Assembly: GCF_008711155.1 (NCBI RefSeq)
Contig: NZ_VUYQ01000002.1
Location: 620,001 to 684,000 of the forward strand
DNA length: 64,000 nt
Source of the DNA: Dechloromonas sp. CZR5
Lineage (GTDB): Bacteria; Pseudomonadota; Gammaproteobacteria; Burkholderiales; Rhodocyclaceae
Direction: 5' to 3'
In this document: positions 42,299 through 53,229 of the stretch, piece after piece
Layout of the letters: every line of letters begins with the position of its first letter
Position numbering within the stretch: the first letter of the stretch is position 1
Made by a program: the position numbers and the translations under genes
Notes under the pieces: generated by a model
Seen by the model: only the letters and a program-made list of their open reading frames with translations
Database searches by the model: none
Told to the model about the DNA's origin: nothing

Positions 42299-43203
42299 TA
42301 GGGCATGCTGGCACAAAGAGCCCGGCCGGCCTTGGCTCCGTTCGGGCGGTTGATCGCGGTGGAAATCCAGTCACCGATAGTCGCCAGTTTAGCCAGATCG
42401 ATGCCGGTTTCAATGCCCAATCCGTCGAGCAGATAGACCACGTCTTCCGTCGCGACGTTGCCGGAGGCACCCTTGGCATACGGGCAGCCGCCCAGGCCGG
42501 CGACCGAGGCGTCGAAGACGGCCATGCCGGCTTGTAGCGAGGCGTGGATGTTGGCGATGGCCATGCCGTAGGTGTCGTGGTAGTGGCCGGCGAGCCTGTC
42601 GATGGGCACGACCTTGGCGCAGGCCTCGATCATGCGGCGGACCGAGGCCGGGTTGCCGACTCCGATGGTGTCGCCGAGCGATACCTCGTAGCAGCCCATG
42701 TCGAACAGCGTCTTGGCCACATCGGCCACCTGTTCAGGGGCGATGGCGCCTTCGTAGGGGCAGCCGACGACGCAGGAAACATAGCCGCGAACCGGGATTT
42801 CCAGCGCCGAAGCGGCGGAAACGACCGGTTCGAAGCGCTTCAGGCTCTCGGCGATGGAGCAATTGATGTTTTTACGCGAAAAACTCTCCGATGCGGCGCC
42901 AAAAATGGCGACCTCGTCGGCTCCAGCCTGCACGGCGCCGTCAAATCCCTGCAAATTTGGCGTCAGCGCGGTGTAGCGGGTTTGCGGATGGCGCTTGATG
43001 CCCTTCAGGACGGCGGCGTTGTCGCCCATCTGCGGTACCCACTTGGGCGACACGAACGACGTGGCTTCGATAACGCGCACGCCGGCGTCGGCCAGGCGTT
43101 CGATCAGTTCGATCTTGATCTCGGTCGGGACAACCTGTTTTTCATTCTGCAGGCCGTCGCGCGGGCCGACTTCGACGATTTTGACGCGGGCGGGTAGGGT
43201 CAT
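42298..43203 (-). CDS. liuE: Hydroxymethylglutaryl-CoA lyase
   Basis: The 301-residue TIM-barrel enzyme splits HMG-CoA to acetyl-CoA and acetoacetate, the last step of leucine breakdown. The HMGL-like start [12 protein letters not shown], the [19 protein letters not shown] motif with the catalytic cysteine, and [10 protein letters not shown] are present. A gene of the liu set; 18 nt separate it from the upstream lipoprotein gene. Confidence 0.95.
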   Translation of the reverse strand: MTLPARVKIVEVGPRDGLQNEKQVVPTEIKIELIERLADAGVRVIEATSFVSPKWVPQMGDNAAVLKGIKRHPQTRYTALTPNLQGFDGAVQAGADEVAIFGAASESFSRKNINCSIAESLKRFEPVVSAASALEIPVRGYVSCVVGCPYEGAIAPEQVADVAKTLFDMGCYEVSLGDTIGVGNPASVRRMIEACAKVVPIDRLAGHYHDTYGMAIANIHASLQAGMAVFDASVAGLGGCPYAKGASGNVATEDVVYLLDGLGIETGIDLAKLATIGDWISTAINRPNGAKAGRALCASMP

Positions 43204-43220
43204 GGTGCGGACAATCCGGT

Positions 43221-43859
43221 TCAGTGGGAGGCGGCTGCACCGATCGCGACGATCAGCAGCAGGGGAACGGCCACGAGGACGAGTACGCCGTCGGCGGCCA
43301 GGGTGATGGGGGTGAGCAGCAGCTTGCCGGCCGTCGATGCGGCCTTGGAGCCGGCCGATTTTTCGGCGGAAATGGTGATCGTGTACGTCTTGCGCAGTTT
43401 CTGCGATGCCGTGGTGGCCTGGATACCATTCGCGGCATAGCGGGTGCCGCTCAGGCTGCCGTTGTAGCTGAGCATGCCCGAGGGGGACGCCTTGAATCCG
43501 GCGGCGAGGGCCTTGTCCTTCTGTTCCTGAGTGGCATCCTTGCCGAGCTGCAGGAAATAAGTGCCGGAAATGTGCTGCTTGGCATCGACCATGAAGGTCC
43601 GGAAATTGGCTTGCACGACGTCGCGCAGTTCGGACTGCAGGAGCAGCCTGAGGGGCTCCGGTGCATCGAACAGGTAGTGGTGTTCCTTGCCGATGACGGC
43701 AAGCGTCTTGCCATCGGCCGAGAGCAATACCGAGTCGACGTTCTCCGTGTAGGTTTCGCGGTCGCCACCCGACATCACGGCAGCGGTGATGCAGCCCATC
43801 GACATCGGGATGGCGGCGGCGCCGCCAAGGAGGATCAGAGCCCTGCGCGTGGTATTCAT
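43221..43859 (-). CDS. YidX-like lipoprotein
   Basis: The 212-residue precursor has a twin-arginine-like start ([11 protein letters not shown]) and a lipobox MSMGC. The body contains [15 protein letters not shown], a strand-rich middle ([10 protein letters not shown]) and a C-terminal hydrophobic segment ([19 protein letters not shown]). From memory this order resembles E. coli YidX; similarity was judged by eye. Function is unknown. It interrupts the liu genes. Confidence 0.6.
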   Translation of the reverse strand: MNTTRRALILLGGAAAIPMSMGCITAAVMSGGDRETYTENVDSVLLSADGKTLAVIGKEHHYLFDAPEPLRLLLQSELRDVVQANFRTFMVDAKQHISGTYFLQLGKDATQEQKDKALAAGFKASPSGMLSYNGSLSGTRYAANGIQATTASQKLRKTYTITISAEKSAGSKAASTAGKLLLTPITLAADGVLVLVAVPLLLIVAIGAAASH

Positions 43860-43930
43860 GGTCGAGCGAACCGTCCGGAACAGGAAAACGTCATTCTATG
43901 CCTCGGCCATGACGGACGGTGAGGGCTGCC

Positions 43931-45622
43931 TCAGGCATGCTGCCCTTCCTCGAGCTTGAGTTCGTCCTTCATGGCCTGGCGGATCATGAACTTCTGGATC
44001 TTGCCGGTGATGGTCATCGGGAAGTTTTCAACGAAGCGCAGGTAGCGGGGCACCTTGTAGTGGGCGATCTGGCCCTGGCAGAAGTCGCGGATTTCCTGTT
44101 CGCTGCAGCTCTGTCCTGCCTTGAGGATGATCCAGGCGCAAAGCTCCTCTCCGTACTTGGGGTCGGGGATGCCGACGACCTGCACGTCCTGGATTTTCGG
44201 GTGGCGGTAGAGGAATTCCTCGATTTCGCGCGGGTAGATGTTCTCGCCACCCCGGATCACCATGTCTTTGAGGCGACCGACGATGTTGCAGTAGCCCCCG
44301 TCGTCGATCACGGCCAGATCGCCGGTGTGCATCCAGCCGCTGCGGTCGATGGCTTCGGCGGTCTTGGCTTCGTCACCCCAGTAGCCGAGCATCACCGAAT
44401 AGCCGCGGGTCAGCAGTTCGCCGGGCTGGCCGCGCGGCACGATGCGGCCATCGGTATCGACGATCTTGACCTCGACATGCGGATGGATGCGGCCGACGGT
44501 GGATACTCGCCGGTCCAGCGGGTCGTCGGTGGAACTCTGGAAGGACACGGGCGAGGTCTCGGTCATGCCGTAGGCAATGGTCACCTGCTCCATGTGCATC
44601 TCATTGATCACCCGCTTCATGACCTCGATCGGGCAGGGGCTGCCAGCCATGATGCCGGTGCGCAGCGCGGACAGGTCGAAGGTCTTGAAGTCCGGATGAT
44701 CGAGGGCGGCGATGAACATGGTCGGTACGCCGTGCAGGGCCGTGCATTTTTCCTCGGAGACCGCCTGCAAGGTACTCAGCGGGTCGAAGCCTTCGGCCGG
44801 GATGACCATCGTGGCGCCGTGGGTAACGGCAGCGAGGTTGCCGAGCACCATGCCGAAGCAGTGGTAAAAGGGTACCGGGATGCACAGGCGGTCGTCTGGT
44901 GTCAGGCGCATGGCCTCGCCAACGAAGAAGCCGTTGTTCAGCACGTTGTGGTGAGTCAGCGTCGCCCCTTTCGGCGCGCCGGTGGTGCCCGAGGTGAACT
45001 GGATATTGATGGCATCGTCGAACTGCAATCGCCGGCCGATATCCGCCAGTTCGTTGAGTTCGGAACGGTTGGCCGGGTGGGTCAGTTCGCCGAAATTGAG
45101 CATGCCGGGCGTTTTTTCCTCGCCGAGCCGGACGACCCACTGCAGGGCGGGCAGGCGCTCGCTCTTCAGCTGGCCGGGTTGGCAGTTGGCCAGTTCCGGC
45201 GCCAGATCCTGCACCATGGCGAGGTAGTCGCTGCTCTTGAAGCTTGGCGCCAGGATCAGCGCCTTGCAGCCGACCTTGTTCAGCGCGTATTCCAGTTCGG
45301 AACGGCGGTAGGCCGGATTGATATTCACCTGGACGAGGCCGGCCTTGGCCGTGGCGAATTGCGTGAGCACCCACTCGACGTTGTTCTGCGACCAGATGCC
45401 GATGCGGTCACCGGGTTGCAGGCCGAGTCGGCGCAGGCCGCAGGCCAGGTTGTCGACGGCTTCCTTCAACTGGCCGTAGGTCATGCGCTGGTTCTGGTGG
45501 CGGACGACGAGCGCCTCGCGCTCGCCGAAACGCCGGCAGATTGCATCGAAATGATCGCCGATGGTTTCGCCGATCAGGGGCTTTTCGCTCGCCCCGTGGA
45601 CGTAGCTGTTCTGTTCTTGCAT
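43931..45622 (-). CDS. Acyl-CoA synthetase (AMP-binding, liu-associated)
   Basis: The 563-residue adenylate-forming enzyme has the P-loop-like [14 protein letters not shown], the AMP motif YGMTETSP, and the hinge [21 protein letters not shown] with the C-terminal catalytic lysine in ITGKIQK. It likely activates short or branched acids such as isovalerate to feed liuA. A terminator separates it from liuD. Confidence 0.93.
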   Translation of the reverse strand: MQEQNSYVHGASEKPLIGETIGDHFDAICRRFGEREALVVRHQNQRMTYGQLKEAVDNLACGLRRLGLQPGDRIGIWSQNNVEWVLTQFATAKAGLVQVNINPAYRRSELEYALNKVGCKALILAPSFKSSDYLAMVQDLAPELANCQPGQLKSERLPALQWVVRLGEEKTPGMLNFGELTHPANRSELNELADIGRRLQFDDAINIQFTSGTTGAPKGATLTHHNVLNNGFFVGEAMRLTPDDRLCIPVPFYHCFGMVLGNLAAVTHGATMVIPAEGFDPLSTLQAVSEEKCTALHGVPTMFIAALDHPDFKTFDLSALRTGIMAGSPCPIEVMKRVINEMHMEQVTIAYGMTETSPVSFQSSTDDPLDRRVSTVGRIHPHVEVKIVDTDGRIVPRGQPGELLTRGYSVMLGYWGDEAKTAEAIDRSGWMHTGDLAVIDDGGYCNIVGRLKDMVIRGGENIYPREIEEFLYRHPKIQDVQVVGIPDPKYGEELCAWIILKAGQSCSEQEIRDFCQGQIAHYKVPRYLRFVENFPMTITGKIQKFMIRQAMKDELKLEEGQHA

Positions 45623-45668
45623 GGTGTCTCCTCCAACTCTCTTGCGGAGTGGTGTGGTTGCAGCAATG

Positions 45669-45693
45669 AAAACCCCCGGCGGATGCCGGGGGG
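45669..45693 (-). terminator. Rho-independent terminator between liuD and the acyl-CoA synthetase gene
   Basis: On the minus strand CCCCCGGC/GCCGGGGG forms the stem, followed by TTTTC. It begins 5 nt after the liuD stop and may reduce expression of downstream acyl-CoA synthetase, lipoprotein and liuE. Confidence 0.75.
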
Positions 45694-45697
45694 ATGA

Positions 45698-47698
45698 TCA
45701 GTTCGCTGTTTCGAATTCGACCAGCGGCGCACCGTCGCTGACCTGTTCGCCAGCGGCGTAGCAGAAGGCCTTGACGACGCCGGCGGCCGGCGCGGTGATG
45801 GTATGTTCCATCTTCATCGCCTCGAGGATCAGCAGCGGCGTGCCTTTCTCGACGGTCTGTCCGGGCTGGGCGAGCAGGGCGACGACCTTGCCGGGCATCG
45901 GTGCAGTCAGGCCGCCGCCGTGGCTGTCGCCGGCATCGACGCGGTGCAGCGGATCGTCGCGCAGCAGGGTGTAGGTGTTGCCCTGCAGGAAGACGCTGCG
46001 CTTGTCGTCTACCGCCACGACGCTCGCCATCAGGCGGCGGTCGTCGAGCTCGACGGCGAAGCGGTCGCCGTCGAGCTTCTTGCCGCGGGCGATGGTGGTC
46101 TGGCCGGCCAGGGTGATCTGCCACTGGTCGCCCTGGTAGCGGACATGGGCATCGACCAAGGTGTCACCATCCCGGAAGCTGATGGTGCGTGCCGACGACA
46201 GGTTCATGCGCCAGCCATCGCGGGCATGCCACGGCGACCAGGGATCGCCGCTGTTTTTGGCTGCCAGCTTGGCTTCGTGCTGTTCCCAGAGCAGTTCGCC
46301 AACGGTGGCGACAAGCAGGGCATCGCGCGGAATGGCCTGGGCCTCGGGGAAGAGGAATTCCTTCTGGCGTTCGATCAGGCCGGTGTCGAGGTCGGCGCCG
46401 GCGAAGGCCGGGCAGGCGACGAGGCGGGACAGGAAATCGATATTGGTGGTCAGGCCGGCCACCTGGTAGTCGGCCAGCGCCTTGCGCATGCGGGCAAGGG
46501 CGCCGTCGCGGGTTTCGTCCCAGACGATCAGCTTGGCAATCATCGGGTCGTAGAAGGGGGTGATTTCATCGCCTTCCTCGACCCCGGTATCGACGCGCAC
46601 GTTGATCGACTCAACCGGCGGGGCGAGGCGGATCAGCTTGCCGGTGGCGGGCAGGAAGCCCTTGTTGGCGTCCTCGGCGTAGATGCGGGCTTCCAGCGCA
46701 TGGCCTCGGATGGCCAGCTGCTCCTGACGCAGCGGTAGCGGCTGCCCGGCGGCGACGCGCAACTGCCATTCGACCAGATCCTGCCCCGTGATCATTTCGG
46801 TGACCGGGTGTTCGACCTGCAGGCGGGTGTTCATCTCCATGAAGTAGAAGGTGCCGTCCTGCATGGCGATGAACTCGACCGTGCCGGCGCCGACATAACC
46901 GACGGCCTTGGCTGCGGCGACGGCAGCTTCGCCCATCTGCCGGCGGCGTTCTTCCGGCATGCCGGGGGCGGGCGCTTCTTCCAGCACCTTCTGGTGGCGG
47001 CGCTGAACCGAGCAGTCGCGCTCGAACAGGTAGACGCAATTGCCGAGCGTGTCGGCGAAGACCTGGATCTCGATGTGGCGCGGCTTGGTGATGTATTTCT
47101 CGATCAGCACATGGTCGTCGCCGAAGCTGGAGATGGCTTCACGCTTGCAGGAAGCCAGCGCATCCGGGAAATCTGCCGATTTCTCGACCAGGCGCATACC
47201 CTTGCCGCCACCGCCGGCAGCGGCCTTGATCAGCACTGGGTAGCCGATGCCGTCGGCCTCCTTGTGCAGCAGTTCCGGGGTCTGGTCGTCGCCGTGGTAG
47301 CCCGGGGTCAGCGGCACGTTGGCGGCGCCCATCAGCTTCTTGGCTTCGGACTTGGAGCCCATGGCGCGGATCGCGGAAGCCGGCGGGCCGATGAAGATGA
47401 TGCCGTTGGCGGCGAGGGCCTCGGCGAATTCGTCGTTCTCGGACAGGAAGCCGTAGCCGGGATGCACGGCCTGGGCGCCGGTGCGCTTGCAGGCATCGAT
47501 GATCTTGTCGGCGACCAGGTAGGACTCGCGGGCGGCAGCCGGGCCGAGCAGCACGGCTTCGTCGGCCAGGCGGACGTGGCGGGCATTGGCATCGGCTTCG
47601 GAATAGACGGCAACGGTGCGGATGCCCATGCGGCGGGCGGTCTTGATAACGCGGCAGGCGATTTCTCCGCGGTTGGCAATCAGAATCTTGGTAAACAT
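45698..47698 (-). CDS. liuD: Methylcrotonyl-CoA carboxylase biotin subunit LiuD
   Basis: The 666-residue protein has biotin carboxylase (IANRGEIACRVIKTA), ATP-grasp (KAAAGGGGKGMRLV) and, near residue 628, the biotinyl domain LEAMKMEHT, where lysine carries biotin. It carboxylates 3-methylcrotonyl-CoA together with LiuB using HCO3- and ATP. Acyl-CoA specificity is inferred from the liu context and subunit arrangement. Confidence 0.94.
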   Translation of the reverse strand: MFTKILIANRGEIACRVIKTARRMGIRTVAVYSEADANARHVRLADEAVLLGPAAARESYLVADKIIDACKRTGAQAVHPGYGFLSENDEFAEALAANGIIFIGPPASAIRAMGSKSEAKKLMGAANVPLTPGYHGDDQTPELLHKEADGIGYPVLIKAAAGGGGKGMRLVEKSADFPDALASCKREAISSFGDDHVLIEKYITKPRHIEIQVFADTLGNCVYLFERDCSVQRRHQKVLEEAPAPGMPEERRRQMGEAAVAAAKAVGYVGAGTVEFIAMQDGTFYFMEMNTRLQVEHPVTEMITGQDLVEWQLRVAAGQPLPLRQEQLAIRGHALEARIYAEDANKGFLPATGKLIRLAPPVESINVRVDTGVEEGDEITPFYDPMIAKLIVWDETRDGALARMRKALADYQVAGLTTNIDFLSRLVACPAFAGADLDTGLIERQKEFLFPEAQAIPRDALLVATVGELLWEQHEAKLAAKNSGDPWSPWHARDGWRMNLSSARTISFRDGDTLVDAHVRYQGDQWQITLAGQTTIARGKKLDGDRFAVELDDRRLMASVVAVDDKRSVFLQGNTYTLLRDDPLHRVDAGDSHGGGLTAPMPGKVVALLAQPGQTVEKGTPLLILEAMKMEHTITAPAAGVVKAFCYAAGEQVSDGAPLVEFETAN

Positions 47699-47702
47699 CG
47701 GC

Positions 47703-48488
47703 TTACTCCCCCATCCAGTTCGGCTGGCGTTTGTCGAGGAAGGCGGAAATGCCTTCGCGCGCTTCCGGCGTGGCGCGCAGGTGCGCGATGCGGTGTGCGG
47801 TGTCCTCGACGATGGTGTCGTTGATCGGCTGGTTGTTGACCGCCCGGATCAGCGCCTTGGCGGCCGCTTGGGCCGCCGGACCGCCGACGAGCAGCGCCTC
47901 GACGATTTCCTGCACCTTGGCGTCGAGTTGTTCTGGTTCGACGGTTTCATGGACGAGGCCAATCTCGCGGGCGCGGGCAGCGTCGATGCGTTCGGCCGAC
48001 TGGAAGTAGCGGTAGGCCTGGCGGGCGCCGATGGCGCGCAGCACGTAAGGGGAAATGGCCGACGGGATGATGCCGAACTTGACCTCGGAGGTGGCGAACA
48101 CCGCCCTGGTCGAGGCAACGGCGATGTCGCAGGCCGAGGCGAGGCCCATGCCGCCGCCCAGCGCGGCGCCCTGGACGCGGGCGATGGTCGGCTTCTTCAT
48201 CTCGGCGATGGTACGCAGCATCTTGGCCAACGCCCGTGCATCGTTGAGGTTCTCGTCGATGCCGTTGTTGGCGGCCCGGCGCATCCAGTTGAGGTCGGCC
48301 CCGGCCGAGAAACTCTTGCCGCGGCCAGCCAGCACGACGGCGCGGATATCGGCATCGTCGTCGAGCGCCATGAAGGCGGCAGTCAGTTCGGTGATCAGGG
48401 TTTCGTCAAAGGCGTTGTGCAGGTCGGGACGGTTCATCCAGACCGTGGCCACCGGCCCGTTGAGTTGAATTTCCAGCGTGGTAAACAT
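47703..48488 (-). CDS. liuC: Methylglutaconyl-CoA hydratase LiuC
   Basis: The 261-residue crotonase-fold enzyme has the oxyanion-hole stretches GRGKSFSAGADLNWM and GAALGGGMGLASACDIAVAS and the glutamate-containing EVKFGIIPSAI. It hydrates 3-methylglutaconyl-CoA to HMG-CoA. ATG 48488 starts MFTTLEIQ behind a GGAG-type site; an in-frame start at 48500 is less likely. It sits 4 nt before liuD. Confidence 0.93.
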   Translation of the reverse strand: MFTTLEIQLNGPVATVWMNRPDLHNAFDETLITELTAAFMALDDDADIRAVVLAGRGKSFSAGADLNWMRRAANNGIDENLNDARALAKMLRTIAEMKKPTIARVQGAALGGGMGLASACDIAVASTRAVFATSEVKFGIIPSAISPYVLRAIGARQAYRYFQSAERIDAARAREIGLVHETVEPEQLDAKVQEIVEALLVGGPAAQAAAKALIRAVNNQPINDTIVEDTAHRIAHLRATPEAREGISAFLDKRQPNWMGE

Positions 48489-48500
48489 GTCTCGCTCCAA

Positions 48501-49124
48501 TTATTGTTGTCGGGCTCGGATCAAACCGGCCATCGCCGGGTTGCCGGCTTTTTCCAGTGCCGCGATCAGGCTGGCCCGGTTTTCGGCCGGCTGGTTCTGG
48601 CTGACCTTCCACTTGCCGAGCAGGCGGGTGACGGTGATTTCGATGCCGACAATGGCGCCGAGCATCTTCTCGATGTAGTCGGCGGGGGCATCGCTGACCG
48701 CCCAGGGCTGCGGAAAATCCGTTTCGTGCACCGCGGTCAACGCGGAAACCTGCTTGAGCACCCAGGCCGGGTCGTCGATCACGGTCAGTTCGCCATAGGC
48801 GTGCACTGCGGCGTAGTTCCAGGTCGGCACCACCTTGCCGTGCTCGGCCTTGGTGGCGTAGCCGGACGGGCTGATGTAGCTCTCGTTGCCATGAAACACC
48901 ACCAGCACCTCCCCGGATGACTGCTCCGGCTTCCACAGCGGATTGGCGCGGGCGACATGGCCCTGCAACTTGCCGCAGGGTTCCGCATCGCTTAGCAGCA
49001 ACGGGATGTGGTTGGCGTTCAGTCCGTCCGGGCCGTGGCTGATCAGCGTGGCCAGCGGATTGGCCCGCATCAGCGCATGCATCTCGGCAACGTCGTCCTC
49101 GGCGAAATGTTTGGGCAGGTACAT
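48501..49124 (-). CDS. PaiB-like FMN-binding protein
   Basis: The 207-residue protein has the PaiB split-barrel signature MYLPKHFAEDDVAEMHALMRANPLATL and the later WNYAAVHAYG and EKMLGAIVGIEI. PaiB proteins are called FMN-binding negative regulators, though the role in Gram-negatives is unproven. It lies between liuB and liuC, four nt after liuB. Confidence 0.82.
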   Translation of the reverse strand: MYLPKHFAEDDVAEMHALMRANPLATLISHGPDGLNANHIPLLLSDAEPCGKLQGHVARANPLWKPEQSSGEVLVVFHGNESYISPSGYATKAEHGKVVPTWNYAAVHAYGELTVIDDPAWVLKQVSALTAVHETDFPQPWAVSDAPADYIEKMLGAIVGIEITVTRLLGKWKVSQNQPAENRASLIAALEKAGNPAMAGLIRARQQ

Positions 49125-49128
49125 GGCC

Positions 49129-50736
49129 TTACATCCGGAAGATGCCGAACTTGGTGTCTTCGGCCGGCGCGTTCATCGATGCCGACAGGCCCAGACCCAA
49201 CACGCGGCGGGTGTCGGCCGGATCGATGATGCCGTCGTCCCACAGGCGCGCCGAGGCGTAGTAGGGGTGACCCTGCGTCTCGTACTGCTCGCGGATCGGT
49301 GCCTTGAAGGCCGCTTCTTCCTCGGCGCTCCACGTCTTCCCGGCGGCTTCCATGCCGTCGCGCTTGACCGTGGCCAGCACGCCGGCCGCCTGTTCGCCAC
49401 CCATGACCGAGATGCGGGCATTCGGCCACATCCACAGGAAGCGCGGCGAGTAGGCGCGGCCGCACATGCCGTAGTTGCCGGCGCCGAACGAGCCGCCGAT
49501 GACGACGGTGAATTTTGGTACCTTGGCGGTGGCGACGGCGGTCACCATCTTGGCGCCATCGCGGGCGATGCCGCCGTTTTCGTACTTGCGGCCGACCATG
49601 AAGCCGGTGATGTTCTGCAGGAAGACGAGCGGAATGCCGCGCTGGGCGCACAGTTCGATGAAGTGGGCACCTTTCAGTGCGGATTCCGAGAACAGAATGC
49701 CGTTGTTGGCGACGATGCCGACCGGATAGCCCCAGATGCGGGCGAAACCGCAGACCAGCGTGGTGCCGTAACGTGCCTTGAATTCGTCGAAATCGGAGTC
49801 GTCGACGATGCGGGCGATGATTTCGCGTACGTCGAAGGGCTTCTTGGAATCTGTCGGGATGACGCCGTACAGTTCCTGCGTCGGGTAGCGCGGTTCGAGC
49901 GGCGGGGTCAGCGTCACCGGCGGCGCCTTCTTCCAGTTGAGGTCCTTGATGATGCGGCGGGCGATGGCCAGCGCGTGGGCATCGTTCTCGGCGAGATGAT
50001 CGACGACGCCGGAAATGCGCGTATGCACGTCGGCGCCGCCGAGGTCTTCGGCCGAGACCACTTCACCGGTCGCCGCCTTCACCAGCGGCGGGCCGCCGAG
50101 GAAGATGGTGCCCTGGTTTTTGACGATGATCGACTCGTCGCACATGGCCGGCACGTAGGCGCCGCCGGCGGTGCAGGAGCCGAGCACGGCGGCGATCTGC
50201 GGGATGCCTTGCGCCGACAGGTTGGCCTGATTGAAGAAGATGCGCCCGAAGTGTTCCTTGTCCGGGAAGACCTCGTCCTGCAGAGGCAGGAAGGCGCCGC
50301 CGGAATCGACCAGATAGACGCAGGGCAGGCGGTTTTCCAGGGCAATTTCCTGGGCGCGCAGGTGCTTCTTGACGGTCAGCGGGTAGTAGGTGCCGCCCTT
50401 TACCGTCGCATCGTTGGCGACGATCATGCACTCGACACCCTCGACGCGGCCGATGCCGGCGATCACCGACGCTGCCGGTACGTCGCCGCCGTACATGCCA
50501 TACGCCGCGAATTGCCCTATCTCGAGGAAGGGCGTGCCGGGATCGAGCAGGCCATTGACGCGCTCGCGGGGCAGCAGCTTGCCGCGCGCCAGGTGCTTCT
50601 GGCGGGCCGCCTCGGGGCCGCCGAGGGCGATCTTGTCGACCTTGTCATGCAGGTCGGCAACGACCGTCTCCATGGCCGCCGCATTGGCCTGGAAATCGGC
50701 CGACCGCGGATTCAGTTGGGTTTTCAGGGTAGTCAT
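49129..50736 (-). CDS. liuB: Methylcrotonyl-CoA carboxylase carboxyltransferase subunit LiuB
   Basis: The 535-residue carboxyltransferase subunit shows [41 protein letters not shown] and [20 protein letters not shown], the acyl-CoA and carboxybiotin-binding loops of the MCC/ACCase-beta family. It works with LiuD. The gene order liuB-paiB-liuC-liuD supports the MCC assignment over propionyl-CoA carboxylase. Confidence 0.95.
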   Translation of the reverse strand: MTTLKTQLNPRSADFQANAAAMETVVADLHDKVDKIALGGPEAARQKHLARGKLLPRERVNGLLDPGTPFLEIGQFAAYGMYGGDVPAASVIAGIGRVEGVECMIVANDATVKGGTYYPLTVKKHLRAQEIALENRLPCVYLVDSGGAFLPLQDEVFPDKEHFGRIFFNQANLSAQGIPQIAAVLGSCTAGGAYVPAMCDESIIVKNQGTIFLGGPPLVKAATGEVVSAEDLGGADVHTRISGVVDHLAENDAHALAIARRIIKDLNWKKAPPVTLTPPLEPRYPTQELYGVIPTDSKKPFDVREIIARIVDDSDFDEFKARYGTTLVCGFARIWGYPVGIVANNGILFSESALKGAHFIELCAQRGIPLVFLQNITGFMVGRKYENGGIARDGAKMVTAVATAKVPKFTVVIGGSFGAGNYGMCGRAYSPRFLWMWPNARISVMGGEQAAGVLATVKRDGMEAAGKTWSAEEEAAFKAPIREQYETQGHPYYASARLWDDGIIDPADTRRVLGLGLSASMNAPAEDTKFGIFRM

Positions 50737-50791
50737 GTCTCCTCGCTTCTTTTATGTGTGCGTTACCTGAATGGAAAATTGGGGGGAAGCG

Positions 50792-51391
50792 CTACAACTG
50801 CTTGTCCTCTTTCAGCCATTTGCTGACCGGTTCCGGCCGGTAGGCCGTCATCTGCTCGAGCAGGCTGTTGATATCGGTGTCGGCCAGGGCCATGGCGCGG
50901 TTCTGGGGACGCAGGAAGCCGTCGTCGACGGCACGGTCGAACATCGCCAGCAGCGGGTCGTAGAAGCCGTTCACATTGAGCAGCCCCATCGGTTTGACGT
51001 GAAAGCCCAACTGGCCCCAGGTGAGAATCTCGCAGAATTCCTCGAAGGTGCCGAAGCCACCGGGCAGGGCGATGAAACCATCGGACAGCTCGGCCATTCG
51101 TGCCTTCCGGGTGTGCATCGAATCGACCACTTCGATCCGCGTCAGCGCCCGGTGATCGACATTGCGCCCGGCGACTTCCTTGCCCATCAAGGCTTCCGGA
51201 ATGACGCCGATGACCGTGCCGCCGGCCTCCAGGCAGGCATCGGCAACGGCGCCCATCAGGCCGATGTTGCCGGCACCGTAGACCAGTTCGATGCCGCGTG
51301 CGGCCAGCAGTCGGCCCAGATGTTCGGCTTCGGCCCGGTAGACCGGATTGTTGCCGGCATTCGAGCCGCAGAAGACGCAGAGGCGTTTCAT
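50792..51391 (-). CDS. LOG family protein (cytokinin riboside phosphoribohydrolase type)
   Basis: The 199-residue Rossmann-fold protein has the LOG signature LPGGFGTFEEFCE and starts MKRLCVFCGSNAGNNP. LOG enzymes cleave nucleoside monophosphates to base and ribose-5-phosphate. It lies 55 nt upstream of liuB and 7 nt downstream of the DsbA-like gene; why it sits in this cluster is unclear. ATG 51391 is supported by family start. Confidence 0.9.
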   Translation of the reverse strand: MKRLCVFCGSNAGNNPVYRAEAEHLGRLLAARGIELVYGAGNIGLMGAVADACLEAGGTVIGVIPEALMGKEVAGRNVDHRALTRIEVVDSMHTRKARMAELSDGFIALPGGFGTFEEFCEILTWGQLGFHVKPMGLLNVNGFYDPLLAMFDRAVDDGFLRPQNRAMALADTDINSLLEQMTAYRPEPVSKWLKEDKQL

Positions 51392-51398
51392 GGCGACC

Positions 51399-52016
51399 TC
51401 AGAATCCGCCGGTTTCCAGCCAGCGTTCGATCTGCGGCAAACGGTCGGCCCCAAAGAAGGCCTCGCCGTCGATGATGACGTGCGGTGAGCCGAAGACACC
51501 CGCTGCCAACGCGGCATCGACCTCATCCTTCAGGAGAGCCTTGACCTCGGGGGTTTGCAGCGCCGTGGCCAGTTGCTGGCGATCGACGCCCAGGCCGGCG
51601 GCGATGTCGAGCACCGTGTCGGGCGAGGAAATGTCCAGGTCGTCCACGAAAAAAGCGCGATAGACGGCATGGGCGAAGCGGCGGGCCAGAGCGCAGTCCT
51701 GGCCGTGCAGCCAGTAGTAGGCGCGGGCGGCATTCTGGGTCGGTAGCGGGAAGCGGCTCGGCGGGTTGTAGGGAATGCCCATGAAGCGTGCCGAGCGGTG
51801 GAAGTCGTGCATCATGTACGTGCCCTTGCTCGACACGCCGTCGGCCGGCGGACGCGATCCGGTCGCCTGGAAGATGACGCCGAGCAGGACCGGATGCCAG
51901 CGCACCTTGCGGCCATGCCTGGCGGCGACAGCGTCGATTTTCTCCGCCATCAGGTAGCCGTAGGGGCTGGAAAAATCGAACCAGAAATCGATCGGGCTCT
52001 TGTCGCTATCGGTCAT
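51399..52016 (-). CDS. 2-Hydroxychromene-2-carboxylate isomerase-type DsbA-fold protein
   Basis: The 205-residue protein starts IDFWFDFSSPYGYLMAEKI, the kappa-GST/HCCA isomerase form of the DsbA fold with a serine (S-P) replacing the redox cysteine pair. The C-terminal GVFGSPHVIIDGEAFFGADRLP is conserved. These enzymes are glutathione-dependent isomerases for ring-cleavage products; here its substrate is unknown. Confidence 0.88.
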   Translation of the reverse strand: MTDSDKSPIDFWFDFSSPYGYLMAEKIDAVAARHGRKVRWHPVLLGVIFQATGSRPPADGVSSKGTYMMHDFHRSARFMGIPYNPPSRFPLPTQNAARAYYWLHGQDCALARRFAHAVYRAFFVDDLDISSPDTVLDIAAGLGVDRQQLATALQTPEVKALLKDEVDAALAAGVFGSPHVIIDGEAFFGADRLPQIERWLETGGF

Positions 52017-52092
52017 GCCTTGTCTCCTTGTTTCTCTGTCGGTTGCGGTCGCCGGGGTTTCTTCGGGTCCCGGTCGACCGCGGGGTTGGGGC

Positions 52093-53229
52093 TTACTCGG
52101 CGGCGATGCTGCGGCCGATCACCAGGCGCTGGATGTCGTTGGCGCCTTCGTAAATCTGCGAAATCCGCACGTCGCGGTAGATGCGCTCGACCGGGAAGTC
52201 GCTCGTGTAGCCGACGCCGCCGTGGATCTGGATGGCATCGGAGGCGATCTTCTCGGCGGCTTCCGAGGCGAACATCTTGGCCATCGAGGCTTCCTTGAGG
52301 CAGGGCTTGCCGGCGTCCTTCAACTGGGCGGCGCGCCAGACCATCAGGCGGGCGGCATCGAGCAGCGTGTTCATGTCGGCCAGGCGGAAATTGACGGCCT
52401 GGTGCTCGATGATCGGCTGGCCGAAGGTGACGCGCTCCTTGGCGTAACGGACGGCGGCCTCGAAGGCGGCGCGGGCCATGCCGATGCTCTGGGCAGCGAT
52501 GCCGATACGGCCGGCTTCGAGGTTGGAGAGGGCGATCTTGTAGCCTTCGCCTTCCTTGCCGAGCAGGGCGGAGGCCGGCACGCGGCAGTTCTCGAGAATG
52601 ATCTGCACGGTATCGGAAGCGTGCTGACCCATCTTGTCCTCGGTGCGGCCGACGATGAAGCCTGGCGTGGCGGTCGGGATCAGGAAGCAGGAAATGCCCT
52701 TCTTGCTGGCGGCCTTGTCGGTCACGGCGAAGACGATGGCCATGTGGGCATGCTTGCCGGTGGTGATGAACTGCTTGACGCCGTTCAGTACGAAATGGTC
52801 GCCGTCACGGTCGGCGCGGGTGGTGATGGCGGCGGCGTCGGAGCCGGTGTGCGGCTCGGTCAGGCAGAAGCAGCCCCATTTCTCGCCGCGGGCGAGCGGC
52901 TTCAGCCATTCTTCTTTTTGCGCATCGGTACCGTATTTCTGCGTGATGCCGCAGGCCAGCGAGTTCTGCACCGAAACGATGGTCGAGGTGGCGCCATCGC
53001 CGGCGGCGATTTCTTCCAGGGTCAGAACGAGCGACATGTAGTCCATGCCGGCGCCGTCCCATTCCTCGGGCACGCACATGCCCATGGCACCGAGTTCGCC
53101 CAGTTCCTTCAGGGCTTCGGCCGGGAAAGTGTGGTGCTTGTCCCATTCGGCGGCGAAGGGGGCGAGGCGCTCCTGCGCGAAGGCGCGCATTGAGTCGCGG
53201 ATCATTTCTTGTTCTTGCGTGAGGATCAT
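52093..53229 (-). CDS. Short/branched-chain acyl-CoA dehydrogenase
   Basis: The 378-residue FAD enzyme has the catalytic glutamate in QIYEGANDIQRLVIG (near 363), the SCAD/MCAD position, unlike LiuA. FAD and substrate loops CFCLTEPHTGSDAA and NGVKQFITTG are intact. It is a second dehydrogenase of the region, perhaps for 2-methylbutyryl- or isobutyryl-CoA. Start overlaps the EamA stop (ATGA). Confidence 0.93.
   Translation of the reverse strand: MILTQEQEMIRDSMRAFAQERLAPFAAEWDKHHTFPAEALKELGELGAMGMCVPEEWDGAGMDYMSLVLTLEEIAAGDGATSTIVSVQNSLACGITQKYGTDAQKEEWLKPLARGEKWGCFCLTEPHTGSDAAAITTRADRDGDHFVLNGVKQFITTGKHAHMAIVFAVTDKAASKKGISCFLIPTATPGFIVGRTEDKMGQHASDTVQIILENCRVPASALLGKEGEGYKIALSNLEAGRIGIAAQSIGMARAAFEAAVRYAKERVTFGQPIIEHQAVNFRLADMNTLLDAARLMVWRAAQLKDAGKPCLKEASMAKMFASEAAEKIASDAIQIHGGVGYTSDFPVERIYRDVRISQIYEGANDIQRLVIGRSIAAE

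Noticed and set aside
43919..45697. 592-codon plus-strand frame opposite the acyl-CoA synthetase
   Set aside because: The minus-strand gene carries all adenylate-forming motifs; the plus frame has none.
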